Below are positions 1-8,222 of a DNA stretch of 55,994 bases, in pieces. Numbering within the stretch: position 1 is the stretch's first letter; every line of letters starts with the position of its first letter. A program made the translations under genes and the position numbers. Source of the stretch: Phocaeicola coprophilus DSM 18228 = JCM 13818 (GTDB taxonomy: Bacteria > Bacteroidota > Bacteroidia > Bacteroidales > Bacteroidaceae); contig NZ_EQ973632.1 of the NCBI RefSeq assembly GCF_000157915.1, forward strand, positions 375,578 through 431,571, in the 5' to 3' direction. The notes below the pieces were generated by a model. The model worked only from the letters and a program-made list of their open reading frames with translations, did no database searches and was not told where the DNA came from.

Positions 1-57
1 TTATGAAATATCTAGAAGCAGAGGAATTGTCAGTTTATATCATAGCTTTGTCTTTGT

Positions 58-401
58 TTACAACAGATCATTATAAAGTGAACGAATCTTTTTTTCTTCC
101 AGTACTTTCTGGTTTTGATAAATGGCTTTTCTCAGTTTTTCCAGCAAGCTGAAAATCTGTTCCGGATCATAGGAAAGTTTGACATTATAGGAAGCAAAAC
201 ATTCATGTAGGTCATACAGACTCAGATTATAGGCAAAATCGGTATCTGATTTTTCACTTTCTGTGATTTCGAAAATGACAGACCCGCTTTTCAACAGGAG
301 ACGGTAGTTGTTTTTTTCAGACTTTCCCATGAAGTTTTTGTTTCTTGTGAATTGTCTATAAGTCTTTCCAGAAATTCCTGTATAGTTGATTTATTTTCCA
401 T
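58..401 (-). pseudogene. small hypothetical protein, frameshifted in an A7 tract
   Basis: Not recognised. An ORF starts with the ATG at 399-401 (MENKSTIQEFLERL...) and reads to a run of seven A on the minus strand (plus-strand T run at 311-317), where it goes out of frame and soon stops. The frame ending at 58 continues with a coherent sequence (NNYRLLLKSGSVIFEITESEK). One extra A, or a -1 slip on the A run, would join both parts into one protein of about 114 residues, mostly helical and charged. An ATG at 330 could start the downstream part alone (90 residues). It lies downstream of and co-oriented with the Wza/Wzc-like genes, so it is probably part of the polysaccharide operon. Bases 1-57 hold no recognisable gene. 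Confidence 0.55.
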
Positions 402-468
402 ATATATACTTCAAAATGATCCAATCCCAGAGTCCCTGCAAAAACTGTATTTTTATAATGCAAGAGGG

Positions 469-2892
469 CTATTTCTCTTTTCCGTAGCCGTAGCCATAGC
501 CATAGCCATATTTCTTGCCATAGCCATATTTGCCATACTTGCCATATTTGCCATAACCATAGTAGTAACCATTTTTGCGCTGATCCATATCAATACCGTT
601 GATCAGGGTACAGAGATTCGGCAACTTGTTTTCACGTTTCAGGTCATTGATCAGTTCATAGTCGCTTTTGTGGGTATAATCAGCGCGGCAGACATAGACG
701 CTCAGATCTGCTACACGGGCAATCAGCTGAGTATCAGTGACCATACCGATCGGTGCGGTATCCAGAATGACGTAGTCAAAGTGTTCTTTCAGAATCTCCA
801 GTGCATGATCCAAGGATTTCCGTGCTACCAACTCTGTCGGATTGGGAGGGACTGTTCCGCCCGGCAGGATAAAGAGGTTGGGGGAGATGGCAGAAGGCTG
901 GCAGAGACTCATCAGATCGGTTTGTTTCGGATCGGCCAGGTATTGGGTAATCCCCCGTTCCTTATGAGAGATCTCAAAGACCTTGTTCAGTCCGGGTTTG
1001 CGGATATCCAGACCGACAATCACCACCTTCTTGCCCATAAAGGCAAAACTGCAGGCCAGATTTCCGGCACTGAAACTCTTGCCTTCACCGGAGGTGGTGG
1101 AGGTAAAGAGGATCACTTTCTGGCCTTCTCCCAGCATATACTGTACATTTGTACGGACAGAACGGAACACTTCTTCCATCAGGCCGTTGCGGTTTTCCTG
1201 CACCACAATGGGATGTCCTTCCGTATCGGTCAGAGGAATATCTCCAATGACCGGAACATCGGTGATTTTTTCGATATCAGCCCGGCTTTCTATCTTGAAG
1301 CGGAGCAGGTTGCGAAGGAAGATGATCGCTACAGGAATGCCCAGTCCAAGAAGGAGGGCCAGCATATAATACGTTTTTCCATTCGGCCCGACCATACCGC
1401 CGGCCAGCGGTTCTTCCACCATACGGCCATTATTCGCCGTAGCGGCTAGGGTTATCGCATTTTCTTCGCGCTTCTGAAGCAGCATCAGGTACAGGCTGGC
1501 CTTGATTTCCTGTTGACGGGAGATGCTGAGCAATTCTTTTTCCTGCTGGGGGGCATTGCTGATCCGGCTTGCGAACTGGGCAGCCTCGCGGTTCAGGTCG
1601 TTGCGGGTGATTTCCAGTCCTTTCAGCACGCTTGCCACGGAGGTCTGGATATTCTTTCGGGTAGCTTCCAGAGAGGTATCCAGATTGACCACGGCGGGGT
1701 TGCTTTCACTGGAAGTGCGGAGCAACCGTTTGCGCTCGGTCAGCATCTCGTTATACTGTCCGATCAGGGTGGACAGTCCGTTGTCGCTCAGTCCGATATT
1801 GGCCGGAATAATTTCCATCCGGTTCTCGGGACGTTCGATGTATTCTTTCAGGAATTCTACAAGACGGAGCTGGGTGGCATTCTCAGCCCGTTTCTGCTCA
1901 TATTCGGCATTGCCTTGCAGAGCCAACTGTGCATCACTGGTCAGGTCGGTCAGTCCCGCCTTCTGTTTATACTGGGCCAGTTCGCTTTCCGTAGTGCCCA
2001 GTTCGTGATTGATGATGCTGATGCGTTCGTCGATAAATTCGGCCGTCCGGCTGGCTACCTCGTTCTTGTCATCGTTGGCATCGGCATTATACAGCGCTAC
2101 CAGCGTAGTCAGGAAATCCAGACCCCGGCCTACATGGGTATCGTTGTAGTTCAGTCGTACAATGGTGGTCTGTTTACTGGTTGGTTCGGTAGACAGATTT
2201 CTCTGACATACCTTGGCGGCTGAGGTAGGAGAAACAATCTGTACCTGAATAGTACGTTCTTCCTGAATCTTTGTACTATCTTTCGCATTCAGCGTCAGGG
2301 TTCCCACGGGAGTGACGAGTACACCGGGCAGGCGGTCAAAAGTCTTTTCAGTGGTGCCTTCCTTTCCATTTTGTATATACTTTGCGGTAGCTTTGACTTT
2401 ACCGTCAGGTGTGCAGTCCAGCTGTAAATTCAAGGGGGCAGCCAACTTATCCGCTTCTTCGGGAGTCATCCAGACCTTGATGGGAGTATCATGCTTATAA
2501 AGCGGCAGGGCATAGCCGAAACTGCGGGGTTCCGCATAGCGGATGTTCAGCCCCAGGGTATTGACTACCTTTTTGATTAAGGTGCGGGAACGGAGGATTT
2601 CCATTTCATTGTCAAAATTGCTGGCCATGCTCAGCATCCCGAGATCCTGCATGGTGGCAAGCGGACTGTTGGCACTGCCTTTCCCCTTGTCATCTTGCTT
2701 GATCAGTACCGTGGCATTCACATTGTAAACCGGAGTCTGATAGCGCAGGTATCCCCAGGCTCCGATCAGGCAGAGAATGAGGCAGGCTACAAACCAGGGC
2801 CAGTACATCAGGTATTCAAACAGAATCGCTTTATAGTCGATGGGCTTTTCGTCTTCAGCCGTAAAAAGATCGTCGTATTTTTCGTTGCTCAT
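469..2892 (-). CDS. Wzc-like polysaccharide co-polymerase and tyrosine autokinase (BY-kinase)
   Basis: An inner-membrane protein of 807 residues that controls polymerisation and export of capsule or exopolysaccharide. A Wzz-type chain-length domain follows a first membrane segment (about residues 30-50). A long periplasmic coiled-coil region follows, then a second membrane segment near 495-515 and a cytoplasmic bacterial tyrosine kinase domain. Visible kinase motifs are Walker A (TSGEGKS, about 600), Walker A' (VVIVGLDIRKP) and Walker B (VILDTAP, about 708). The last 32 residues hold 13 tyrosines in Gly-Tyr-Gly-Lys repeats, the expected autophosphorylation cluster. The start is the ATG at 2892, 7 bases after the Wza-like gene, so the two are cotranscribed. 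Length and order are normal for Bacteroidales export loci; glycosyltransferase genes probably lie beyond the left edge. Confidence 0.95.
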   Translation of the reverse strand: MSNEKYDDLFTAEDEKPIDYKAILFEYLMYWPWFVACLILCLIGAWGYLRYQTPVYNVNATVLIKQDDKGKGSANSPLATMQDLGMLSMASNFDNEMEILRSRTLIKKVVNTLGLNIRYAEPRSFGYALPLYKHDTPIKVWMTPEEADKLAAPLNLQLDCTPDGKVKATAKYIQNGKEGTTEKTFDRLPGVLVTPVGTLTLNAKDSTKIQEERTIQVQIVSPTSAAKVCQRNLSTEPTSKQTTIVRLNYNDTHVGRGLDFLTTLVALYNADANDDKNEVASRTAEFIDERISIINHELGTTESELAQYKQKAGLTDLTSDAQLALQGNAEYEQKRAENATQLRLVEFLKEYIERPENRMEIIPANIGLSDNGLSTLIGQYNEMLTERKRLLRTSSESNPAVVNLDTSLEATRKNIQTSVASVLKGLEITRNDLNREAAQFASRISNAPQQEKELLSISRQQEIKASLYLMLLQKREENAITLAATANNGRMVEEPLAGGMVGPNGKTYYMLALLLGLGIPVAIIFLRNLLRFKIESRADIEKITDVPVIGDIPLTDTEGHPIVVQENRNGLMEEVFRSVRTNVQYMLGEGQKVILFTSTTSGEGKSFSAGNLACSFAFMGKKVVIVGLDIRKPGLNKVFEISHKERGITQYLADPKQTDLMSLCQPSAISPNLFILPGGTVPPNPTELVARKSLDHALEILKEHFDYVILDTAPIGMVTDTQLIARVADLSVYVCRADYTHKSDYELINDLKRENKLPNLCTLINGIDMDQRKNGYYYGYGKYGKYGKYGYGKKYGYGYGYGYGKEK

Positions 2893-2899
2893 GATAACT

Positions 2900-3694
2900 T
2901 TACTTTAATATGGTGACTAACAGGCTGGCAATTGATACTAAAATGGAAGTGGCACTGATCCACAGGGTCGTACTGTTGCCGATATCAGAGTTGCGGGCGG
3001 CAGTCTTGTTGGGACTGACATACAGAATGTCATTCTGCTGGAGGTAGAAATAGGGGGAACGGATCAGATTGGCATCGTTCAGGTTCAGCTCCTGAATGTC
3101 GCGTCCTCCGTCTGCCGTTTCGCGGACCAGCTTCACATTGTCACGGACTCCATATACTGTCATATCTCCTGCCATAGCCAGGGCTTCCAGTACATTCACT
3201 TTTTCGTTGCTGACCGTGAAAGTGCCGGGGCTTTTGACTTCACCCAATACGGAAATCTTATAGTTCACCATGCGGACATTTACAATCGGGGTTTCCTTCA
3301 GGTAGGGGGCCAGCCGGTCGCGGAGCATGGCTTCGCATTCATTTTTGGTCATGCCGCTGATCTTTAATTTTCCCAGTACAGGGAAATCAATTTCTCCTTT
3401 ATTATTTACCAGATACTGTTGCATTGCAGGCTGGGAAGTCAGGCTGGTGGAATTTTGGGACACGGTAGTGGGGACCGTCAGGTTAAAAGGAACACTGGCC
3501 TGGGGATCGGTGGTGCTGACGGTAATGGTCAGCAGATCCTTGGGCATGATCCGGGCGTCGTAGAGCGGAATTTCTCCGGCCGGTACATTGACTGTCGCAG
3601 AATTCTGCAAATAGGGCACCTTCTTATAAGAGGTACAGCCTGACAGCAGGAAGGCTGCTGTCAGGAAGCAGAGAATGTTTGATTTGAATGTCAT
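2900..3694 (-). CDS. Wza-like polysaccharide export lipoprotein
   Basis: An outer-membrane polysaccharide export protein of 264 residues (Poly_export and SLBB domains). The N-terminus is a lipoprotein signal with lipobox LLSGC, cysteine at residue 20. The Poly_export domain follows (PLYDARIMPKDLLTITVS), with a paired element VLGEVKSPGTFTV typical of the SLBB fold. A hydrophobic helix at the very C-terminus (TLWISATSILVSIASLLVTIL) probably crosses a membrane. It is shorter than E. coli Wza (about 380 residues), as is usual in this phylum. It forms the export channel with the Wzc-like kinase encoded 7 bases downstream. It is the first gene of the operon and is preceded by about 270 bases of GC-rich leader. 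Confidence 0.93.
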   Translation of the reverse strand: MTFKSNILCFLTAAFLLSGCTSYKKVPYLQNSATVNVPAGEIPLYDARIMPKDLLTITVSTTDPQASVPFNLTVPTTVSQNSTSLTSQPAMQQYLVNNKGEIDFPVLGKLKISGMTKNECEAMLRDRLAPYLKETPIVNVRMVNYKISVLGEVKSPGTFTVSNEKVNVLEALAMAGDMTVYGVRDNVKLVRETADGGRDIQELNLNDANLIRSPYFYLQQNDILYVSPNKTAARNSDIGNSTTLWISATSILVSIASLLVTILK

Positions 3695-3968
3695 AATGAT
3701 TTTAGGTTTCCTTTGATGTTACTAAGCCGTCGCGATTCCGGGGGCCGGAATCTGACTGACTTTCCGATTTTTTGCTGAATAGATTCATTGTTGACCACCA
3801 CGCCCCGGGGGCCGGAACCGTGGTCACTTCCTCGTCCGGGGGCCAGAGCGAAAGGAAGCTACGTTTGGGGTGCGCTTCGCGGTTACCTCTCCCAACCGGG
3901 GACCGGGAAGAAGGGATAAAACCGGAATTTTTTGGGTGCAGATGCAATTGTTATTCACAATTGCGAGA
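3695..3968 (-). promoter_or_regulatory. long GC-rich structured leader of the polysaccharide export operon
   Basis: There is no credible gene between 3695 and 4177. Four copies of a CCGGGGGCCGG-like unit lie at about 3738, 3804, 3836 and 3896. The first sits in a perfect 8-bp hairpin (GATTCCGG 3734-3741 with CCGGAATC 3745-3752). The second is enclosed by TGACCAC 3792-3798 and GTGGTCA 3820-3826. Capsule operons in this group are often controlled by transcript elongation in the leader, so a folded 5' RNA is plausible; that role is inference. The 200 bases beyond 3976 are AT-rich with nothing else recognised. Confidence 0.5.
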
Positions 3969-4002
3969 CAAAGGTGAACATTATGTTTTAATTTAAAACA
4001 AA
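3969..4002 (-). promoter_or_regulatory. putative promoter of the polysaccharide export operon
   Basis: On the minus strand CACCTTTG (plus 3969-3976) matches the Bacteroidetes -7 box TAnnTTTG except at its first position. A TTTG about 22 bases upstream could be the -33 element. Transcription would start near 3962, giving a leader of about 270 bases. Confidence 0.4.
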
Positions 4003-4177
4003 ATTTCCAATATTTTTCAAAAACAACTATTAATTTTGTGTTGGACTTCTTAAGAAAAAGAAATTTCAAGGAGATTTTATGAGAATTTCAATTCGATTTC
4101 GTTCTCGATTTTAACGAGTTTAAAGAATCTTAAAACCGGACATTTTTTTTCATTTGGCCGGTAAAATATATTCACCC

Positions 4178-4453
4178 ATGAGACAAAAAGAAGTAAAAAC
4201 AGAAAAACGGGAGCAAAAGACAGAGAGTGAGAAACCGAAAAGATGGCTGCGCCACACCCCTGAAGGGTATCAGTTTACGGAGGCCGAGTATGCACTGAAT
4301 GCACTGGGGAATTTCCTGACCCTGATTGCCTGCGGGAAGATCAAGCTGAGCTGGTCGGACGAGATGCAGCTCAAGCGGCTGACCAAATATCTGGTCCGGA
4401 TGCTCTTCAAGGGGCCCTGGAGAAGCGTACGGAAGAAGATCCTGGAAGATTAG
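4178..4453 (+). CDS. small basic conserved hypothetical protein
   Basis: A protein of 91 residues if it starts at the ATG at 4178; a TTG at 4154 would add eight residues but is less likely. The first 30 residues are lysine- and glutamate-rich. The rest (TPEGYQFTEAEYALNALGNFLTLIACGKIKLSW) is a compact, mostly helical and basic domain. No function is recognised and there is no signal peptide. It converges on the VirE-N/DUF3987 gene, with a strong shared terminator between them. Similar small genes accompany that ATPase in other Bacteroides accessory loci, as far as I recall, so it may belong to the same cassette. Confidence 0.65.
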   Translation: MRQKEVKTEKREQKTESEKPKRWLRHTPEGYQFTEAEYALNALGNFLTLIACGKIKLSWSDEMQLKRLTKYLVRMLFKGPWRSVRKKILED

Positions 4454-4494
4454 GGCTCCGCGGACAGGCCGGAAATACCTGCCCGGAAAATAAA

Positions 4495-4534
4495 AAAAGG
4501 CTTCGGCGTTTCCATGCAAACGCCGAAGCCTTTT
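4495..4534. terminator. bidirectional terminator
   Basis: A perfect 17-bp inverted repeat (4495-4511 with 4518-4534) with a 6-base loop, flanked by A and T runs. The stem contains GGCTTCGGCG. It lies between convergent genes. A related motif, AACGCCGAAACGTTTT, follows at 4541-4556. Confidence 0.85.
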
Positions 4535-4558
4535 GACTGAAACGCCGAAACGTTTTCA

Positions 4559-4593
4559 GGGTCCACCTGGGTCCACTTTTTCTATATGGACCC
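4559..4593. repeat. GGGTCCA heptamer cluster at the 3' end of the VirE/DUF3987 gene
   Basis: Two direct copies of GGGTCCA (4559-4565 and 4569-4575, 10 bp start to start) are followed by one inverted copy, TGGACCC (4587-4593), which touches the stop codon of the adjacent gene. Confidence 0.7.
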
Positions 4594-7058
4594 TATTCCG
4601 TGGAATGCACCTTGCGGTAGATGCCGTTGTCGTATGCTACCAGGTTCTGTTTCAGCATCTTCTTGAGCCATCGCTTGGCCGTGGAACGGGAGATGTCCAT
4701 GGCAGCCGTCGCGGTGAGATATTCCATGTAAGTGAAGCTCTCGGGCAGCTTCTTGTAGCACTCCAGTACGCGGTGGAAACAGGTCATCTGCGAGCGTTTC
4801 CGTTCCGTTCCGGGCAGGATGGTGGAGAGGGAAAGGCTGTGTTCCAGCAGCACCTTGACCAGCTCGATGGTGATGTTGAAATCCTCGTCGCTGCAGGTGA
4901 CATCCTTCATGTTCCAGCCGGCTTCCCACTTGCGCAGGGCGGTGAGCACCATGGCGATGCGCATCGTCAGCAGTCCGTGACGTCCCACAATGGCCTCGTT
5001 GCCTTCTCCGTCCTCCAGCGAGACATTCTGCATCATGTGACCGAACAGCTTGTTGTGGATCTTCCACTGTTCGCGGGTGAAATGGACGGAGGTGGGGGAG
5101 TTGAGCAGGAAATGGTAGGCCTGAAGCACATCATCTGCCAGATTCTCAAAGAGTTCGTCGCCGTCGATCCATTCGTCGTCCGAATCGGGAGCCGCTGAAA
5201 TCCAGCCGCTTTCACCCTTTCCCGTGAGCAGGGCCAGACGGCTGTACATACCGTCTTCCTTCGATGACACGAAGTTGACCAGCTGTTGCAGGGTACCGGC
5301 CATGCAGATGGCCATGCGGGGGCGCTGGATGAGAATGGGGTGGCCGTCGATCTTGTAGTTCTGTCCCACGGCTTCGTGGTGGTAGATCATACGCAGTTCG
5401 GAGGCATGCTTGCCGTAGTCCGTTCCCAGGGCAGCGGTGAAGGAGTCGATCTCGGTGGTGTTGCAGATGATTCCGATCTCGCCGGAGTTGTAGAGGTCGG
5501 TCATCAGCTGGCTCTTGGAGGTGTTGGGCGGTACGTTCAGCACGTGCCACCGGGGTTCTTCGGGCTTGAGACTGATGTCGGGCTTGCGTTTCTCGCGGAA
5601 GGCCCGTTTCTGTTCGGCCTCCCATTCCAGCATCTTCTGCTCGTATTCCTTGCGCTCCCGGCGGTTGTTTTCCTCCATTTCGCGGTGAATCTTGCTGCCG
5701 AGCAGGGCTGACAGGGCTACCACACCCTTGCCGGAACCTGCGGGGGCGACGGCTGCGAAGAAGAAATGGGGGGAGTAGAGACGGAGGGCATAGAGGGTGC
5801 GCACCAGCGGAACGCATCCGCTGAGGTTGGTGAGTATGGACATGAGGAGCATGTCGCGCTGGCGGCCGGAACGGGCGGCTATGATGCCGCGCCGGATCAG
5901 GGGCGGGAGCTTGTCGTAAATCCACTCGGGAAACAGGGGTGCATGACTCATCAGATCATCCTCGTCGGATTCTTTTCTCACGGTGGAGGGTCCATTAGGG
6001 TCCATGTGGACCCATGGACCCAAATCGGCATGGTTGTAGCCCCAGTCCATCGCGCTGCAATATTCGCTGTAAGGGAGCTGGCCCATCATGCGGAAGGCGC
6101 TGTGTTTCAGCCGTTCAAAGTCGTACGGGTTGAATCTCCGCCAGCGGATGTTGCGTCCCAGACGGAGCAGGACATTGTGCCGCTGACCCTCTTGAAACTT
6201 GTTTTTCCGGAAAAAATTCGCCAGAAAAGCTTCGGGGTCACGGAGGGGTACATAACGGCAGTCGTCGTTGGGATCTTCGGGGATTCCGAAGGGCCTGAAA
6301 CCGGCGTTTCCGGAAGCATAATCAGCAGGATTTACGGGAGCATAACCGGGCATGTTTCCGGGAGCCGGTCCACCCGAATTCCCTGCGTTCCGGAGAGTAT
6401 CCCCGTACGCATAGCCTGCGTTTCTGCCATTGAACCGGTAATCCTCGGAAGAGTCGGTTCCCGTGGCCGGCTGATACAGGAGCGGATTGTTTCCTTCCTC
6501 GTAGGGAAAGGTGAGGGGTTCCGGTGCCAGATAAGCTTCAGGGTCATAAGACGCGAGCGTGAGGCGGCAGAGATCCTTGCACTGCATGTCGCAGGGATGT
6601 CCGGCAACCTGTTCAAGGGCGTGCGCCACGATCTCATAGGCCCGGCGGTAGACATCGGGATGTACCACACCGATGCAGACGAAGATGCGGAGACCGGTTC
6701 CGGAGACAGTGACATGACAGGCTGCCACCCAGGGAACTTCCTTCAGCCGGGCAAAAGCGTTCCGGAGCACGTCGGGCGGCATCTTGTCCATGTCGAACAT
6801 GGCATAGCCGGTGCGGTTGGTGAGACACTTGGGATAACGTCCGCGCAGGCAGTTTCCGGCAGGTACGAGGGCAGGCAGCTGTTCCTTGACGGAGGCAGCT
6901 TCCTGTTTCTTTCCTTCGGCCATCAGCCTGCGGTAGTTCTCCACTTCATTTTTCCATTGTCCGTTGCGGACATTTTCGATCCAGGCAGACAGTTCCACGA
7001 GGGAGTCTCCCTGCGTGTGGAAGATGCGCGTGAATACGGTCATCAGATTGTTTTCCAT
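4593..7058 (-). CDS. VirE-N (BT4734-like) and DUF3987 ATPase, primase/helicase-like accessory protein
   Basis: A cytoplasmic protein of 821 residues. The N-terminal 200 residues match the VirE-N/BT4734-like domain (FDMDKMPPDVLRNAFARLK, HVTVSGTGLRIFV), related to primase-type folds. A variable Gly/Asn/Pro/Tyr-rich linker follows (about 210-270). A DUF3987 P-loop ATPase domain comes next, with Walker A APAGSGKG near 440. The C-terminal 50 residues look like a winged helix (TATAAMDISRSTAKRWLKKML). Such genes recur in Bacteroides accessory loci near capsule genes together with HU-like, smalltalk, amidase and DUF4248 genes; all four occur here, but about 4-5 kb away on the other strand. The substrate is unknown; DNA replication or mobilisation is inference. 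Two GGGTCCA clusters lie inside and at the end of the gene. Confidence 0.85.
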   Translation of the reverse strand: MENNLMTVFTRIFHTQGDSLVELSAWIENVRNGQWKNEVENYRRLMAEGKKQEAASVKEQLPALVPAGNCLRGRYPKCLTNRTGYAMFDMDKMPPDVLRNAFARLKEVPWVAACHVTVSGTGLRIFVCIGVVHPDVYRRAYEIVAHALEQVAGHPCDMQCKDLCRLTLASYDPEAYLAPEPLTFPYEEGNNPLLYQPATGTDSSEDYRFNGRNAGYAYGDTLRNAGNSGGPAPGNMPGYAPVNPADYASGNAGFRPFGIPEDPNDDCRYVPLRDPEAFLANFFRKNKFQEGQRHNVLLRLGRNIRWRRFNPYDFERLKHSAFRMMGQLPYSEYCSAMDWGYNHADLGPWVHMDPNGPSTVRKESDEDDLMSHAPLFPEWIYDKLPPLIRRGIIAARSGRQRDMLLMSILTNLSGCVPLVRTLYALRLYSPHFFFAAVAPAGSGKGVVALSALLGSKIHREMEENNRRERKEYEQKMLEWEAEQKRAFREKRKPDISLKPEEPRWHVLNVPPNTSKSQLMTDLYNSGEIGIICNTTEIDSFTAALGTDYGKHASELRMIYHHEAVGQNYKIDGHPILIQRPRMAICMAGTLQQLVNFVSSKEDGMYSRLALLTGKGESGWISAAPDSDDEWIDGDELFENLADDVLQAYHFLLNSPTSVHFTREQWKIHNKLFGHMMQNVSLEDGEGNEAIVGRHGLLTMRIAMVLTALRKWEAGWNMKDVTCSDEDFNITIELVKVLLEHSLSLSTILPGTERKRSQMTCFHRVLECYKKLPESFTYMEYLTATAAMDISRSTAKRWLKKMLKQNLVAYDNGIYRKVHSTE
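5988..6021. repeat. GGGTCCA heptamer cluster inside the VirE/DUF3987 gene
   Basis: Two direct copies (5988-5994 and 5998-6004) face two inverted copies, TGGACCC (6007-6013 and 6015-6021). The direct pair has the same 10-bp spacing as at 4559-4575. On the coding strand the segment reads through as DLGPWVHMDPNGPSTV, so coding constraint does not explain the symmetry. Confidence 0.75.
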
Positions 7059-7394
7059 CTTTCCAAATTTAAGGTTGAATGAAAAAAAAGTAAATAATAT
7101 TTGTTTTACAGAAGCAAAGTTAAGGCAACCATCCGGAAAGGTGAAATGTTAAAACAAAGATGCGAAAATTATGAATTTATAATATGTTGAAAAGTAGGGT
7201 TTATAAGCATATTTCTTTAAAGTAAAGAATGAAGTTAGTTCAGAGGGAATTTTGGGAATGTGATCAATGAATTATAATTTTTACTGGTGTTTTATGTAAA
7301 AACAATTTGGAAATACATGTGAGGATACATGAGGATCCCGGGGAGGGATAAATTGTCTGATAAAAATAGTATCAGCTTAATTTATAAGTTAAGT
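7059..7394. other. AT-rich intergenic region without a gene
   Basis: No ORF or RNA gene is recognised. It must contain the start signals of the divergent VirE/DUF3987 gene. Its right end carries a small inverted repeat (CTGATA 7357-7362 with TATCAG 7370-7375) that may belong to toxin-antitoxin control. Confidence 0.5.
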
Positions 7395-7431
7395 TTTGAT
7401 ATTTGAAATAATAATTCTATATTTGTATCAG
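7357..7431 (+). promoter_or_regulatory. toxin-antitoxin promoter with candidate operator half-sites
   Basis: A consensus Bacteroidetes promoter is visible: TTTG at 7395-7398, a 19-base spacer and TATATTTG at 7418-7425. Around it, GTATCAG occurs twice as a direct repeat (7369-7375 and 7425-7431), each followed by a similar TTAA-containing stretch. An inverted copy, CTGATA, is at 7357-7362. XRE antitoxins usually repress their own promoter, so these are candidate operators. Confidence 0.55.
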
Positions 7432-7450
7432 AATTAACTTTTATGTTAAG

Positions 7451-7939
7451 ATGCAGCAAAAATATCATATCGAATTAGTTGAAGAGCATGATGCCGTAAA
7501 TTTTTATAGCATTCATCTGGAAGAGGAAGAACTATCAGAGCTTGAACGTTTTTTTGAGAAATTTCCGGAAGGCTGTGGATATGATGAAGAGATTGATGTT
7601 ATCATTGCATGGCTTGATAAAATCGGAGAGAATGGTGCATTAGAACGCTATTTTCGTCCCGAAGGAAGATATGGGGATGGAGTTGGAGTAGTTCCGATTG
7701 ATGTAGGGAATAAGCTTCGTTTGTATTGTTTGAGGATTTCAGATAAGATATTGATTTTTGGAAATGGTGGATTGAAAGATTCTGATTCATGGCAAAATAG
7801 TAAATCACTTGCTCCATATGTGGAGATGCTGATTGATACAAGCCGTTTTATTGCCTCACGCATAAAAGATGGCAAAATCATTTTGGTAGATAAAGAATTA
7901 GTTGGTAATTTAAATTTTGCAAGAGATGAAAAAGAGTAG
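7451..7939 (+). CDS. RelE/HigB-like toxin of a type II toxin-antitoxin system
   Basis: A soluble protein of 162 residues. The central part (about 55-110) resembles RelE/HigB-type toxins: IIAWLDKIGENGALERYFR, then LRLYCLRISDKILIFGNGGLK, the usual strand pattern of the fold. The N-terminal 50 residues are acidic and extend the core domain. These ribonucleases act on translated mRNA; catalytic residues cannot be assigned safely here. The XRE gene downstream overlaps its end by 14 bases, the toxin-first order of HigBA-like modules. The start is the ATG at 7451, about 26 bases after the -7 box. Confidence 0.75.
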   Translation: MQQKYHIELVEEHDAVNFYSIHLEEEELSELERFFEKFPEGCGYDEEIDVIIAWLDKIGENGALERYFRPEGRYGDGVGVVPIDVGNKLRLYCLRISDKILIFGNGGLKDSDSWQNSKSLAPYVEMLIDTSRFIASRIKDGKIILVDKELVGNLNFARDEKE

Positions 7940-8219
7940 CATAATCGAGAAAAGACGCGAGAAGGTTAATCCTGAAGTTAAGCGTATGGTTGATTTGTCT
8001 TTTAAGATTGTGGATAGAATACACGAAATTCTGAAAGATAAGGGCCTTAAGCAAAAAGACCTTGCCCTGCGTCTTGGGAAAAAAGAGTCTGAAATAAGTC
8101 GGTGGATGCGTGGAACTCATAACTTCACTATTGATACACTGATTTCTATTGAAGATGTACTTGGAGAACCTATTATTGAAATATGTCATTCGCAAGTGTT
8201 TCATGCACAGATGAAATAG
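7926..8219 (+). CDS. XRE-family antitoxin
   Basis: A helix-turn-helix protein of 97 residues starting at the ATG at 7926, inside the end of the toxin gene; a TTG at 7917 is possible but less likely. The HTH spans about residues 33-85 (LKQKDLALRLGKKESEISRWMRG, then NFTIDTLISIEDVLG). The N-terminal 30 residues are basic and helical and may contact the toxin. It should neutralise the upstream toxin and repress the shared promoter. Translational coupling is likely from the overlap. Confidence 0.85.
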   Translation: MKKSSIIEKRREKVNPEVKRMVDLSFKIVDRIHEILKDKGLKQKDLALRLGKKESEISRWMRGTHNFTIDTLISIEDVLGEPIIEICHSQVFHAQMK

Positions 8220-8222
8220 CTG

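Noticed and set aside
1..57. A partial gene at the left edge
   Set aside because: Only very short frames with early stops are present, so nothing can be supported.
352..1449. A 365-residue plus-strand frame opposite the kinase gene
   Set aside because: It is the shadow of the Wzc-like gene; the Tyr-Gly repeat antisense gives the false hydrophobic stretch.
3702..3947. An 81-residue minus-strand frame and overlapping plus-strand frames between the promoter and the Wza-like gene
   Set aside because: They are read through GC-rich repeats and hairpins on both strands, lack conserved features and fit a leader RNA better than coding sequence.
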